Shown: in pieces, positions 1 through 7,437 of the stretch
Position numbering within the stretch: position 1 is the first letter of the stretch
Layout of the letters: each line of letters opens with the position of its first letter
From: Pseudomonadota bacterium
GTDB lineage: Bacteria; Pseudomonadota; Alphaproteobacteria; Thalassobaculales; Thalassobaculaceae
Reading direction: 5' to 3'
DNA: 14,874 bases
NCBI GenBank assembly: GCA_027623845.1
Contig: JAQBUJ010000016.1
Span: 1-14,874 of the forward strand
Made by a program: the position numbers and the translations under genes
Notes under the pieces: model-generated
Databases searched by the model: none
What the model saw: the letters and a program-made list of their open reading frames with translations, nothing else
Told to the model about the DNA's origin: nothing

Positions 1-642
1 CAGGCGCCGAAGCAACCAGGGGCGGCGTGTCCGCTTTGCCCCCGGCTTGCTGAATTTCGGGCGCGCAATCGTGCAAGCTTTCCGGACTGGCACAACGCGC
101 CGGTGGCGTCGTTTGGCGATATCGACGGCCGGTTGCTGATTGTTGGGCTGGCGCCGGGTCTGCGCGGCGCAAACCGCACAGCGCGTCCGTTTACCGGCGA
201 TTGGGCCGGCGATCTGCTGTATCAAACCCTGGACAAATTCGCCTTCAGCCACGGGGCCTACGGATCGCACAGTGATGACGGGTTGCGCTTGCGGGATTGC
301 CGGATCACCAATTCGGTGCGCTGCGTGCCGCCGGAAAACAAGCCCATCGGCGCTGAAATCCGGACCTGCGCCTCATTTCTTCAGGCTGAAATCGACGCCA
401 TGGAAAATCTCGAGGTGATGCTGGCGCTGGGCGGCCTCGCCCATGGCGCGATCCTCAGCGTTCTCGGGGTGAAAAAATCCGCCTTTAAATTCGCCCACCA
501 AGCGCAGCACGCGGTGGTCAATCGTCCGCTCCTGGTCAATTCCTATCACTGCTCACGCTACAACACCAACACCGGACGGCTGACCGAAGCGATGTTCGAG
601 GCTGTCTTTCACGACATTCGCCAGCTTTTGGATCGTCACTGA
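1..642 (+). CDS. Family 5 (UDGb-type) uracil-DNA glycosylase, 5' partial
   Basis: This enzyme removes uracil, and in this family other deaminated bases, from DNA to start base-excision repair in the cytoplasm. The frame is open from base 1 with no start in view, so the gene begins upstream; 213 residues are visible. A GTG at 103 is an internal Val codon, because the family-like N-terminal segment CPLCPRLAEF lies before it. Visible residues Cys10 and Cys13 (CxxC), with Cys108 and Cys123 (Cx14C), match the 4Fe-4S ligand pattern of family 4/5 glycosylases. The active-site segment GLAPGLRGANRTARPF follows, and the C-terminal motif HCSRYNTNTGRLT is the family 5 version of the HPSxxN loop. The gene converges on smpB with a gap of 37 bases. 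The missing N-terminus is due only to the window edge. Confidence 0.93.
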   Translation, partial: QAPKQPGAACPLCPRLAEFRARNRASFPDWHNAPVASFGDIDGRLLIVGLAPGLRGANRTARPFTGDWAGDLLYQTLDKFAFSHGAYGSHSDDGLRLRDCRITNSVRCVPPENKPIGAEIRTCASFLQAEIDAMENLEVMLALGGLAHGAILSVLGVKKSAFKFAHQAQHAVVNRPLLVNSYHCSRYNTNTGRLTEAMFEAVFHDIRQLLDRH

Positions 643-668
643 TTTTACAGCCAGAAACCCACAATCCG

Positions 669-690
669 AAAAAAGCCGCTTAGCTTTTTT
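669..690 (+). terminator. Possible terminator between the convergent UDG and smpB genes
   Basis: A perfect 8-bp stem (AAAAAAGC, then a 6-base loop, then GCTTTTTT) starts 27 bases after the UDG stop. The 3' arm ends in six T, so on the plus strand it resembles a short intrinsic terminator. It is AT-rich with only two G-C pairs, so it would be weak. It also overlaps the smpB stop codon at 680-682. The A/T symmetry means it could work weakly in both directions. Confidence 0.35.
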
Positions 691-1147
691 CCCGCATCAA
701 ACGTGCTTTTTCGCGTTGCCAATCCCGGCGTTTCGAGGTTTCGCGCTTGTCGGTTTGGCGCTTTCCGCGCGCCACGCCGAGCTGCACCTTGGCGATGCCC
801 CGGTCATTGAAATAAACCGTCAATGGAACAATCGTGCAGCCCTCACGGCGCACCAATCCGAGCAGCCGGTCGCGCTCCTTGCGGTGGACCAAAAGCTGCC
901 GCGGTCGGCGGGGCTCGTGGTTGAACCGATTGGCCGCCGCGTATTCCGGAATATGGGCGTTGAATAAGGTCAACGTGCCGGAGGAGTCGCCCGCATAGGC
1001 CTCGCCGATACTTGCCTTGCCCTCACGCAGACTCTTGACTTCGGTGCCGACCAGGATGATCCCGGCTTCCAGAGTCTCGTCGATAAAATAGTCGTACCGG
1101 GCGCGCCGATTTTGAGCGATCGGGCGCGCGTCCTTGCCGGCCTTCAT
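680..1147 (-). CDS. smpB: SsrA-binding protein SmpB
   Basis: SmpB binds tmRNA (SsrA) and brings it to stalled ribosomes for trans-translation. The 155-residue product has the usual family length. It carries an N-terminal RRARYDYFI-like segment, the conserved GTEVKSLREGK strand, the NAHIPEY stretch, and a basic C-terminal tail (KRETSKRRDWQREKARLM) that enters the ribosomal decoding channel. The frame stays open upstream to a TTG at 1159. I chose the ATG at 1147 because GGAGG lies 7 bases before it and overlaps that TTG, so the longer start would place the ribosome-binding site inside the gene. It lies 39 bases downstream of dapA on the same strand, so the two are probably co-transcribed. The dapA-smpB order is common in alphaproteobacteria. 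Confidence 0.97.
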   Translation of the reverse strand: MKAGKDARPIAQNRRARYDYFIDETLEAGIILVGTEVKSLREGKASIGEAYAGDSSGTLTLFNAHIPEYAAANRFNHEPRRPRQLLVHRKERDRLLGLVRREGCTIVPLTVYFNDRGIAKVQLGVARGKRQTDKRETSKRRDWQREKARLMREKS

Positions 1148-1186
1148 GGCCGCCTCCAACCTTTAAGTGAAATACGCCTGGACCGA

Positions 1187-2086
1187 TCAGTTCAGCAGGC
1201 CGGCATGTCGCATGGCCTTCTCGACCCGTTGCTTGCTTGACTCCGCGATCTCGCAAATCGGCAAGCGGGTATCCGACGCGCAAAGGCCCAACAAGCTGGC
1301 CGCATATTTGACCGGTCCCGGGCTGGTTTCGCAGAACAAAGCGTCATGCAGCGGCAACAACCGGTCGTTGATCGAGCGTACTGTATCCAGATCCCCGGCG
1401 GCCCAGGCTTTATGCAATTCGGCCAACGGCGCTGGCGCGACATTGCAGGTCACCGAGATGCAGCCGTGCCCGCCCTGTGACAAAAACGGCACGATGGTCG
1501 CATCTTCACCGGACAGCTGGCAGAAATCCGGACCGATTTCCAAGCGGGTTTTCAACGGGCGGACCATATCGGCCGTCGCATCCTTGACGCCGACGATGTT
1601 CGGATGATCGGCCAAACGCTTCATCGTTTCGACGGACATGTCGACAACGCTGCGCGGTGGGATGTTGTAGATGATCACCGGAATGTCCACCGCCTCGGCG
1701 ATCGCGGTGAAATGCCGGTACATGCCTTCCTGGGTCGGCTTGTTGTAATACGGCGTCACATGCAACACCGCATCGGCGCCGGCTTCCTTGGCATGCTGGG
1801 TAAAGTCGATAGCCTCGGAGGTCGAGTTCGACCCGGCGCCGGCGATAACCGGCACCCGACCATTGGTTTCCTCGACGCAGAGCTCAACAACCCGTTTGTG
1901 TTCTTCATGGCTCAGGGTTGGCGATTCACCGGTGGTGCCCACCGGAATCAGCCCGTCGGTCCCCTGCTCGATTTGCCAGCTGACCAGTTTTCGGAACGCT
2001 GCCTCATCAATCGCGTCATCCTTGAATGGCGTGATCAGGGCCACGAGCGATCCCTTGAACTGCGGATTTCCTGTATTATAAGTCAT
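1187..2086 (-). CDS. dapA: 4-hydroxy-tetrahydrodipicolinate synthase DapA
   Basis: DapA condenses pyruvate with aspartate semialdehyde, the first committed step towards diaminopimelate and lysine. At 299 residues it is slightly longer than the E. coli enzyme, with all landmarks shifted by about 7. The Schiff-base lysine is Lys168 in GVKDAT. The catalytic triad maps to Thr51 (GTTGES), Tyr114 (TPYYNKP) and Tyr140 (IIYNIPPR), and Arg145 is the carboxylate-binding arginine. The ATG at 2086 has AAAGGTG just upstream. It heads the dapA-smpB unit and is divergent from the lytic transglycosylase gene. Diaminopimelate feeds peptidoglycan, which fits the cell-wall genes nearby. A pair of phased direct repeats lies in its leader at 2098-2128. 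Confidence 0.98.
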   Translation of the reverse strand: MTYNTGNPQFKGSLVALITPFKDDAIDEAAFRKLVSWQIEQGTDGLIPVGTTGESPTLSHEEHKRVVELCVEETNGRVPVIAGAGSNSTSEAIDFTQHAKEAGADAVLHVTPYYNKPTQEGMYRHFTAIAEAVDIPVIIYNIPPRSVVDMSVETMKRLADHPNIVGVKDATADMVRPLKTRLEIGPDFCQLSGEDATIVPFLSQGGHGCISVTCNVAPAPLAELHKAWAAGDLDTVRSINDRLLPLHDALFCETSPGPVKYAASLLGLCASDTRLPICEIAESSKQRVEKAMRHAGLLN

Positions 2087-2097
2087 GTTGCACCTTT

Positions 2098-2128
2098 CAA
2101 ACTGGTGGCCCTATTGGGCAAACTGGTG
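2098..2128 (-). promoter_or_regulatory. Phased direct repeats flanking a small hairpin in the dapA leader
   Basis: The 10-mer CACCAGTTTG (minus strand) occurs at 2119-2128 and again at 2098-2107, with starts 21 bp apart, about two helical turns. Between them lies the small inverted repeat GCCC-4-GGGC (2108-2119). The proximal copy ends 11 bases before the dapA start codon. This arrangement could be a protein-binding site, or an RNA element acting on the dapA ribosome-binding site. I recognise no known regulator. Confidence 0.35.
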
Positions 2129-2244
2129 ATCTTACTGGCTGATCGCCGGACCATACGCCCGGTCCACCCAGGCGGCAAGGCCTTGGCTTGTTTCGACCCC
2201 CGTGTCTGACTACACTTTGCCGGCCACGCTGGCCACTACACTGC

Positions 2245-4390
2245 ATGGAGTCGTTCTTGATCAACAGCGCCGTCGTCAAGCGCGCCTCTGTTCGAAGAAC
2301 CCGGCCCCGGCTTGCCGGCCCGGTCGTGCTTGTTTTGCTCGCCCTGGTCGCCGGGAGTGCCGGCGCTCAAACATCGGCTCCCCTGCCGGAAGCCCGTCCG
2401 ACCGCCGCTCCGCCGACGTCAGTAGTCGCGGCCAACGGCAAATCGCGCCCGGATGCCTCCCCCCAGAACAGCGTTTCTCATGCCGTCCCCTTGCCACTCC
2501 CGAAACCAAGCAGCCGACCGACTTGGAGCGTTCCTTCCAAACTTGCCTCGACGTACCAACCGGCCTTCCAGCTTGCCGAACAGGCTAAGTGGTCGAAGCT
2601 TGCCAGATTGCGGCGAAACCCCGGCAACCCGCTACTGGAGACCGTCCTTGACGGATTACGGCTCGCAGACCCCAGATCAAAAGCTGAATTTTCCGAGATC
2701 ACCGCGTTTTTGGAGGCCATCCGGTCTGGCCGGGCCGGGCCGGGTTGCAGCAACGGGCAGAACAGGCGCTTGACGAAAGCCTCGCCCCCTTGGCGCGGCT
2801 AAATTGGTTTACCAAGCATCCGCCAAAAACCGTCGCCGGGCGGTTGAAATGGATATCGACGTTGAAGCAATCCGGTCAACTCGACGCCCATGCCGCGGCG
2901 GTTCGCGATACCTGGCGGCGAACCCGCTTTACCCGCAAACAGCAAAGATCTTTCCGGCGCACACACCGAGCCTTGCTCAACAAATCACTGCATTGGCAAC
3001 GCCTTGACCGCTTCCTTTGGCTTGGTTTGAACAATTCGGCGCGCGCAATGATGCCTCTGGTCTCGCCCGGATACCGCCGGTTGGCCGAAGCGCGGCTGCG
3101 GCTGCGGCGTAAATCCGGCGGCGTCGACAGCGCCGTGGCCCGCGTGCCGGCGACGCTGCGTTCCGACGCCGGGCTGATCTATGAGCGCCTGCGATGGCGC
3201 CACAGAAAGGGTTTGAACGACAAAGCGCTGGAGTTGCTTTGGGACGTTCCCGCCAATCAAGAATTTGCGAAACTGTGGTGGAAGGAACGCTCTCGCCAGG
3301 TGCGTTATGCCTTGGATGGGGGCAGGCACGAGGACGCCTATCTCCTCGCCGCCTCGCATATCCAGCGCAAAGGACGTTACTTCGCCGACGCCCAATGGCA
3401 TGCCGGATGGGTGGCGCTGCGCTACGGCAACAAGCCACAGGAAGCGGCGCAGTATTTCATCACCCTGCATGAAAGCGTCACAACCCCGATCAGCCGGGCC
3501 CGCGCGGCCTATTGGGCGGGGCGGGCGTTGGAGGCCGGTGGCGGCAGCGCCGCAGCCAATGCCTGGTATGCCCGGGCGGCGCAAAATGGCACCACCTTCT
3601 ATGGTCAACTCGCGGCCAACAAATTGCCTTCGACGATTGCCCATCTGCGCTCGGACCCTGTGCCTTCGGCGCTCAGCTTAGCCAATTCCGATCTGAATGA
3701 ACTGATCACCACCGCCAAGGCGCTCCACGAGGCTGGTCAGAGCAAAATGGCGCGGGGTTTTCTTCGGGTCGCAGCCCGCGCCGCGCCATCTCGCGAGGAC
3801 GCCGCCGCCATCGCCGCCGCCGCGCGCGCCTTGGGATATCTGGACTTATCGGTCTTCGCCGCCCGCCGGGCCGCCAGAGCCGGTTTGATCCTGATGGAGG
3901 CCGGCTATCCGGTGGTTGACGTCCCGACGACTGATGCCCCGGAACAGGCCCTGACGCTTGCCGTCATTCGCCAGGAAAGCAGTTTCGACAAGGATGCCCG
4001 CAGCCGCGTCGGGGCGCGTGGTTTAATGCAGCTTATGCCGGCGACCGCCCGACAAGTCGCGCGCGGCCTGAAAATCCCCTATGCACTGGGCCGATTGACC
4101 GCCGAACCGAATTTCAACCTGCGGCTCGGGTCCAGCTATCTGCAGGCCCAGCTGGAGGCTTTTGACGGCAGCTATGTCCTGGCGGTCGCAGCCTATAAGC
4201 CGGCCCGCATCGGGTGAACAGATGGCTGAAGGAACGCGGCGACCCGCGCAACCCGGATGTCGACATGATCGACTGGATCGAGCGGATCCCTTTTGCCGAG
4301 ACCCGCAACTATGTCCAGCGCGTCCTGGAATCCCTGCATGTTTATCGATTGCGGCTGGGTTCGGCGAAATCCGGCTGGCTCGTCCAATAA
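2245..4390 (+). pseudogene. slt: Soluble lytic murein transglycosylase, interrupted by two frameshifts
   Basis: Slt-type enzymes cleave the MurNAc-GlcNAc bond of peptidoglycan in the periplasm, forming 1,6-anhydro-muropeptides. With both breaks repaired the product would be about 715 residues: a signal peptide (hydrophobic VVLVLLALVAG ending near AGA-Q), a Pro/Ala-rich linker, a long alpha-helical superhelix (WWKERSRQVRYAL, AAYWAGRALE), and a C-terminal SLT domain with catalytic Glu in RQESSFD (codon at 3975) and GLMQLMPATA. The first break is one missing base near 2718-2720; adding an A restores NPVWPG. The second is one missing base near 4198-4199; adding a C restores AYNAGPHRVNRWL, followed by IPFAETRNYVQRVL and a stop at 4390. 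Without repair the frames stop at 2802 and 4217. The start is uncertain: ATG 2245 has no clear ribosome-binding site, whereas TTG 2257 has GGAG six bases upstream. This is either a young pseudogene or two sequencing errors. Confidence 0.88.
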
Positions 4391-4435
4391 GCGCTCGGCC
4401 AGTAGAAATCGTCGGCCAAACGATCCTTTGCGGCG

Positions 4436-4927
4436 TTAGGCCGCGTCGCTGGCTGCTACAGGTGTTGCGGCCGCGCCGCTCGGCGATGATTCCGTGGCGC
4501 TCGCCCCATTTGTGCGCGCCGAAACCACCTGTTCGATCCGCCGGGGTTGAACCTCTTCCTCGCCTGGGAAATGCCGGCAATTGCCTTCAAAAAAGGCGCC
4601 CGGCTCAATCGTCAGGCGTTCCTGAATAACATCCGCGATCACCTTCGCGCTCTTATTCAGCGTGACGTGCCGCGCCTTGATCTGCCCGGTCACACTGCCG
4701 GCAATGACCACGCTTTCGGCTTCGATCGAGCCTCGGACCACCGCCGACGCGCTGATCGTTAGCTTTTGGCTCTTGATGTCACCCTCGACACTGCCGTCGA
4801 TTTGCATGTCGCCGGCGCTTTCCAAATTGCCGTTGATGACCAGATCGGAACTGAGCAGGGACGGGGCGGCGTTCTTCGCTGCGGTGGCGCCCGAAGTGCT
4901 CGTATCCTTCTTGTTACTGTTGAACAT
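4436..4927 (-). CDS. Bactofilin (polymer-forming cytoskeletal protein)
   Basis: Bactofilins polymerise without nucleotides into filaments that scaffold cell-wall enzymes and help set cell shape. The 163-residue product has the family layout. A short disordered Ser/Thr/Ala-rich N-terminus (about 1-25) is followed by a central repetitive beta-helix core (about 27-125). There, short strands of alternating hydrophobic and small residues recur: LVINGNLESAG, MQIDGSVEGDIK, VVIAGSVTGQIKA, VTLNKSAKV. A Pro/Ala/Ser-rich tail ends the protein. The ATG at 4927 lies inside the last codons of the upstream M23 peptidase gene, overlapping it by 14 bases, with AAGGG just upstream. The two are probably translationally coupled, and an M23 peptidase paired with a bactofilin is a known arrangement. 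The gene converges on slt with a 45-base gap and no clear terminator. Confidence 0.94.
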   Translation of the reverse strand: MFNSNKKDTSTSGATAAKNAAPSLLSSDLVINGNLESAGDMQIDGSVEGDIKSQKLTISASAVVRGSIEAESVVIAGSVTGQIKARHVTLNKSAKVIADVIQERLTIEPGAFFEGNCRHFPGEEEVQPRRIEQVVSARTNGASATESSPSGAAATPVAASDAA

Positions 4928-6371
4928 TTTTTGTCGCCCTTAGGAACTTCCGGGGATTGAGAGCTTTACCCAAATGACGAATTTCATAGTGGACGTGTGG
5001 TCCGGTGCTCCTGCCTGAGCTACCAAGCAGCCCAATTTTCTCACCTAAACCCACCTTTTGCCCTCGTTTGACATTAATTCTATACAAATGAGCATAGCGA
5101 GTCATGAGCCCATTTTCATGCTGCACATCGATCACCCGGCCATAGTAGGCCCGCCGCCCGGCGAATACCACTGTTCCCGGCGCCGTCGAGCGAACCGGCG
5201 TTTTATACGCGCCGCCAAGATCCAGCCCATTATGCATCGCCCACCCCTTGGTGATCGGGTCCTTGCGTCGACCGAACCGGCTTGAGACATAGCCCCCCTC
5301 AAACGGTCCGATCAGCGGCATGGTCGCGACCACATCGCGCAACTGTTCCCACCGATCGATGTGCATATTCAACTCCTGCTCTAAGGAGGTGTTTTCAGCA
5401 GGCTGGCGCATATCCGGATGATAAGGAATGAATGGGCCGCCCTGGCCCATAATCGTCCCTTTCGGGAGCGGCGCGATGTTTTGCAAATTAAGCCCGGTAT
5501 GACTCAACACCGCTTCAAGGGCGTTGATATTTTTCAACGCTCGGGCGGAAATCGCTTCCATCTGCACCCGATGCTGATCGGCCTGTTCATCACGCGAAAA
5601 TTCAAGGCTGGCGACCTGGGCGCGCAGCGCGTCATTTTCCACCGTGATCGATCCCTTGCTGATCATCGCATTGCGTAAATCCGACCGCAGCGAACTGATC
5701 GTTGTTTCCAACTGCTCGCTGCGCATGATCGAGCCTTGCAAATCATTGCTCAGTTTCCACAGACGATCGCCCATCGCCCGTCGTTCAGCGGCGATCTCGG
5801 CTTTTTGCGCCTGAACATTCTCAAGATGACCACGCAGATTGCCAATATGGCTTTTCAACGCATTGTTCTTGCTGGTCATCCGTCGGACTTCCTTACCGAC
5901 CAATTCGAACTGATTACTCAGGGCGCGGCGCCCGTCGGTAATGCGATCTCGCTCCGCCTGAGTCAGCTTCAACTCGGTCTCGGTGGAATACAAGGTGACC
6001 TTCAGGCTGTCATTCTGGTCGAACAGCCGTCGCAAATGCGATTGCGTCTCTTTCAGATCGCGGGTGATGCTGACGATGGAAAGTTGGTAGTCGGAAACCT
6101 GATCGAGCAATTCACGGTAGGAGCTTTGGGAACGCCAAATCGCTTGGTTCTTAGCCTCGATGAGTGATGCTTGCTTGAAGTAACCGATGCTGGCGAAGCC
6201 TACCCATCCAGCGAGCAGGATCCAGACGCCAAGCAGCGAAAACTGCATCTTTCGGTTAAACGTGAAGTATCTGATCTGGCCATCCGACCGCAGGATGATC
6301 TCGCGATCACGGAAAAAATGCAGCAAGGCTGCGCCTGCGCGGTCAATCAAGCCGAGTCCCGTATCACCCAT
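4914..6371 (-). CDS. Membrane-anchored M23 (LytM-type) metallopeptidase with coiled coil
   Basis: M23 peptidases are zinc endopeptidases that cut peptidoglycan cross-links, or degenerate regulators of amidases. This 485-residue protein has a short cytoplasmic N-terminus, one membrane segment (about 43-65), a long periplasmic coiled coil rich in Leu, Glu, Gln and Arg (about 70-285), and a C-terminal M23 domain (about 350-475). The zinc-site residues are intact: His380 and Asp384 in HNGLD, and His459 and His461 in HVHYE. It is therefore probably an active enzyme. It overlaps the downstream bactofilin gene, which probably positions it. Start: ATG 6371 has no close ribosome-binding site; an AGGGGGAG lies further up, with a small hairpin (6379-6392) between. 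A TTG at codon 8 with GGGA six bases before it is an alternative. Base and codon use look slightly less GC-rich than in the sox operon. Confidence 0.93.
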   Translation of the reverse strand: MGDTGLGLIDRAGAALLHFFRDREIILRSDGQIRYFTFNRKMQFSLLGVWILLAGWVGFASIGYFKQASLIEAKNQAIWRSQSSYRELLDQVSDYQLSIVSITRDLKETQSHLRRLFDQNDSLKVTLYSTETELKLTQAERDRITDGRRALSNQFELVGKEVRRMTSKNNALKSHIGNLRGHLENVQAQKAEIAAERRAMGDRLWKLSNDLQGSIMRSEQLETTISSLRSDLRNAMISKGSITVENDALRAQVASLEFSRDEQADQHRVQMEAISARALKNINALEAVLSHTGLNLQNIAPLPKGTIMGQGGPFIPYHPDMRQPAENTSLEQELNMHIDRWEQLRDVVATMPLIGPFEGGYVSSRFGRRKDPITKGWAMHNGLDLGGAYKTPVRSTAPGTVVFAGRRAYYGRVIDVQHENGLMTRYAHLYRINVKRGQKVGLGEKIGLLGSSGRSTGPHVHYEIRHLGKALNPRKFLRATKNVQQ

Positions 6372-6378
6372 ACCGCAC

Positions 6379-6392
6379 GAGCCGTTAGGCTC
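6379..6392 (-). promoter_or_regulatory. Small hairpin between a distal Shine-Dalgarno and the M23 peptidase start
   Basis: On the minus strand the leader reads AGGGGGAG, then GAGCC-4-GGCTC (sharing its first bases with the purine tract), then seven bases, then ATG 6371. If the 14-base hairpin folds, the AGGGG tract (6393-6397) sits seven bases from the start codon, a normal spacing. Without folding it is about 21 bases away. The base pairing is directly visible; the role is inference. Confidence 0.3.
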
Positions 6393-6505
6393 CCCCTAAT
6401 TTCGCCCCCGCCGCTTTGGCGCCGGCAACCCAAGTCAACGTCTCGCCCAACGATCCGTCAGCAGCGCCTTTGAGACTGACCCCAGTCTTTTCAGGCTTTA
6501 ATCTT

Positions 6506-6535
6506 TTAACGAGGTGCTGCACCGAAGGCTATAAC
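6506..6535 (+). promoter_or_regulatory. Candidate promoter with a palindrome in its spacer, upstream of the unknown gene at 6637
   Basis: TTAACG (6506-6511) and TATAAC (6530-6535), 18 bp apart, resemble sigma-70-type -35 and -10 boxes. The 11-base perfect palindrome GGTGCTGCACC (6513-6523) fills the spacer, where a bound repressor would block polymerase. The rest of the 265-base divergent region (6372-6636) shows a small AGACTG/CAGTCT hairpin at 6473-6488 and no other strong signal. Such boxes are easy to find by chance. Confidence 0.3.
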
Positions 6536-6636
6536 GATCGGAATAAACTTCCGCCGCGCCAACATTCAGACCTCCCCCGACCTCACGCCGGAGTGTATCA
6601 TATATTGAGCAGGATGGCATGCTGGAAGGCGCGGGC

Positions 6637-7254
6637 ATGAGTGACCAAATTCGCGGCATGGCCGTGGCTTTGCGACATTGGTTCGAGGTGATCGATACCG
6701 ATGAGTTGATCGTCGAGGCCGGCCTGCGCGCGCCGCGAGCCTCGGGGTTGTTCACCCGCAAGGTGAAGGACCGCCGGTTCGAAGTCCTATCGGTGAACGC
6801 CTTGCCGCCACAAGTGGTGCGCCTGAAACCCAACTCACCGGTCACAACGCTCCATTTACTGCAGGATATATACGATGACGGCGAACTTCGGGCGGATCCA
6901 TGGCGCTGGTGGTTTGCCTGGATCAGCGTCGAAATGATCGCTCGAATCGGACCCGACCCGGACGGCTCCAAAGTGAAGGCTTTCATTTTGAACGACGATA
7001 GTTTGCAACAGCTTCGGGTGACCGGCGCCCGCTGGTTGGCGAGCAATCCGGTCCGTATGGATATCCTTGAACGCGAGTTCGCGACCCTGATCGACCGGGT
7101 CAGCGCCCGTACCAAGGACGAAGGGCTACCCGATGCCGGAAGGTTCGAATCGATCTTGCGTCATCCGGTTCTGACCATCCTCGAAGCCATGTCCGGGGAA
7201 GCCGGGCGGATCTCCGCCGCCGTAACGGCGCGTCTTGCCGAGCGGACGAAATAG
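6637..7254 (+). CDS. Unrecognised 205-residue cytoplasmic protein
   Basis: I do not recognise the family. The frame has coding character: it is open over 200 codons, third positions favour G/C, and the start is well placed. It has no signal peptide or membrane segment, and no nucleotide-binding, metal-binding or helix-turn-helix motif that I can name. The middle is tryptophan-rich (DPWRWWFAW, about 92-100), and the second half is charged and probably helical. I chose the ATG at 6637 because GGAAGG lies seven bases upstream; an in-frame ATG at 6619 has a weaker signal. The gene is divergent from the M23 peptidase-bactofilin unit, and 183 bases precede soxB on the same strand. Its context does not tie it clearly to either neighbour. 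A lineage-restricted hypothetical protein is the safest label. Confidence 0.75.
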   Translation: MSDQIRGMAVALRHWFEVIDTDELIVEAGLRAPRASGLFTRKVKDRRFEVLSVNALPPQVVRLKPNSPVTTLHLLQDIYDDGELRADPWRWWFAWISVEMIARIGPDPDGSKVKAFILNDDSLQQLRVTGARWLASNPVRMDILEREFATLIDRVSARTKDEGLPDAGRFESILRHPVLTILEAMSGEAGRISAAVTARLAERTK

Positions 7255-7387
7255 ACTGTTAACCAACCTGCGGAACGAACCCCTTGGCCGGCGGCGAGCG
7301 ATCCAGCCCTGCTGATCCGATTGCGGTGTCGGGAGTTGTCGGTATTGGACTTTTGATAGGCGGCACGCGATGCTAAACCGCAATAGG

Positions 7388-7403
7388 TCACCCGCGTTGG
7401 TGA
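7388..7403 (+). promoter_or_regulatory. Interrupted palindrome upstream of soxB, possible operator
   Basis: TCACC-6-GGTGA is a perfect 5-bp inverted repeat centred about 42 bases upstream of the soxB start. One further flanking base pair is mismatched. The rest of the 183-base gap (7255-7437) shows no convincing promoter or terminator, and soxB has no strong Shine-Dalgarno sequence. The repeat could be an operator for the sox operon but is short enough to be chance. Confidence 0.22.
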
Positions 7404-7437
7404 TCTCGCCCCTGCTTCGTATGGACCCGCTCCAGTC

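Noticed and set aside
1604..2209. 201-codon open frame on the plus strand
   Set aside because: It lies opposite dapA, whose product is unmistakable. Antisense open frames are common in GC-rich DNA, and the translation has no family features.
2985..3644. 219-codon open frame on the minus strand
   Set aside because: It lies opposite the slt gene, whose translation shows lytic-transglycosylase features. The antisense translation is Arg/Pro-rich and featureless.
4430..4444. GCGGC-5-GCCGC hairpin between slt and bactofilin
   Set aside because: It overlaps the bactofilin stop and has no T-tract on either strand, so I do not call it a terminator.
6473..6491. AGACTG-4-CAGTCT hairpin followed by TTT
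   Set aside because: Terminator-like in shape, but no plus-strand gene lies upstream to terminate and the stem is short. It may be chance in a divergent region.
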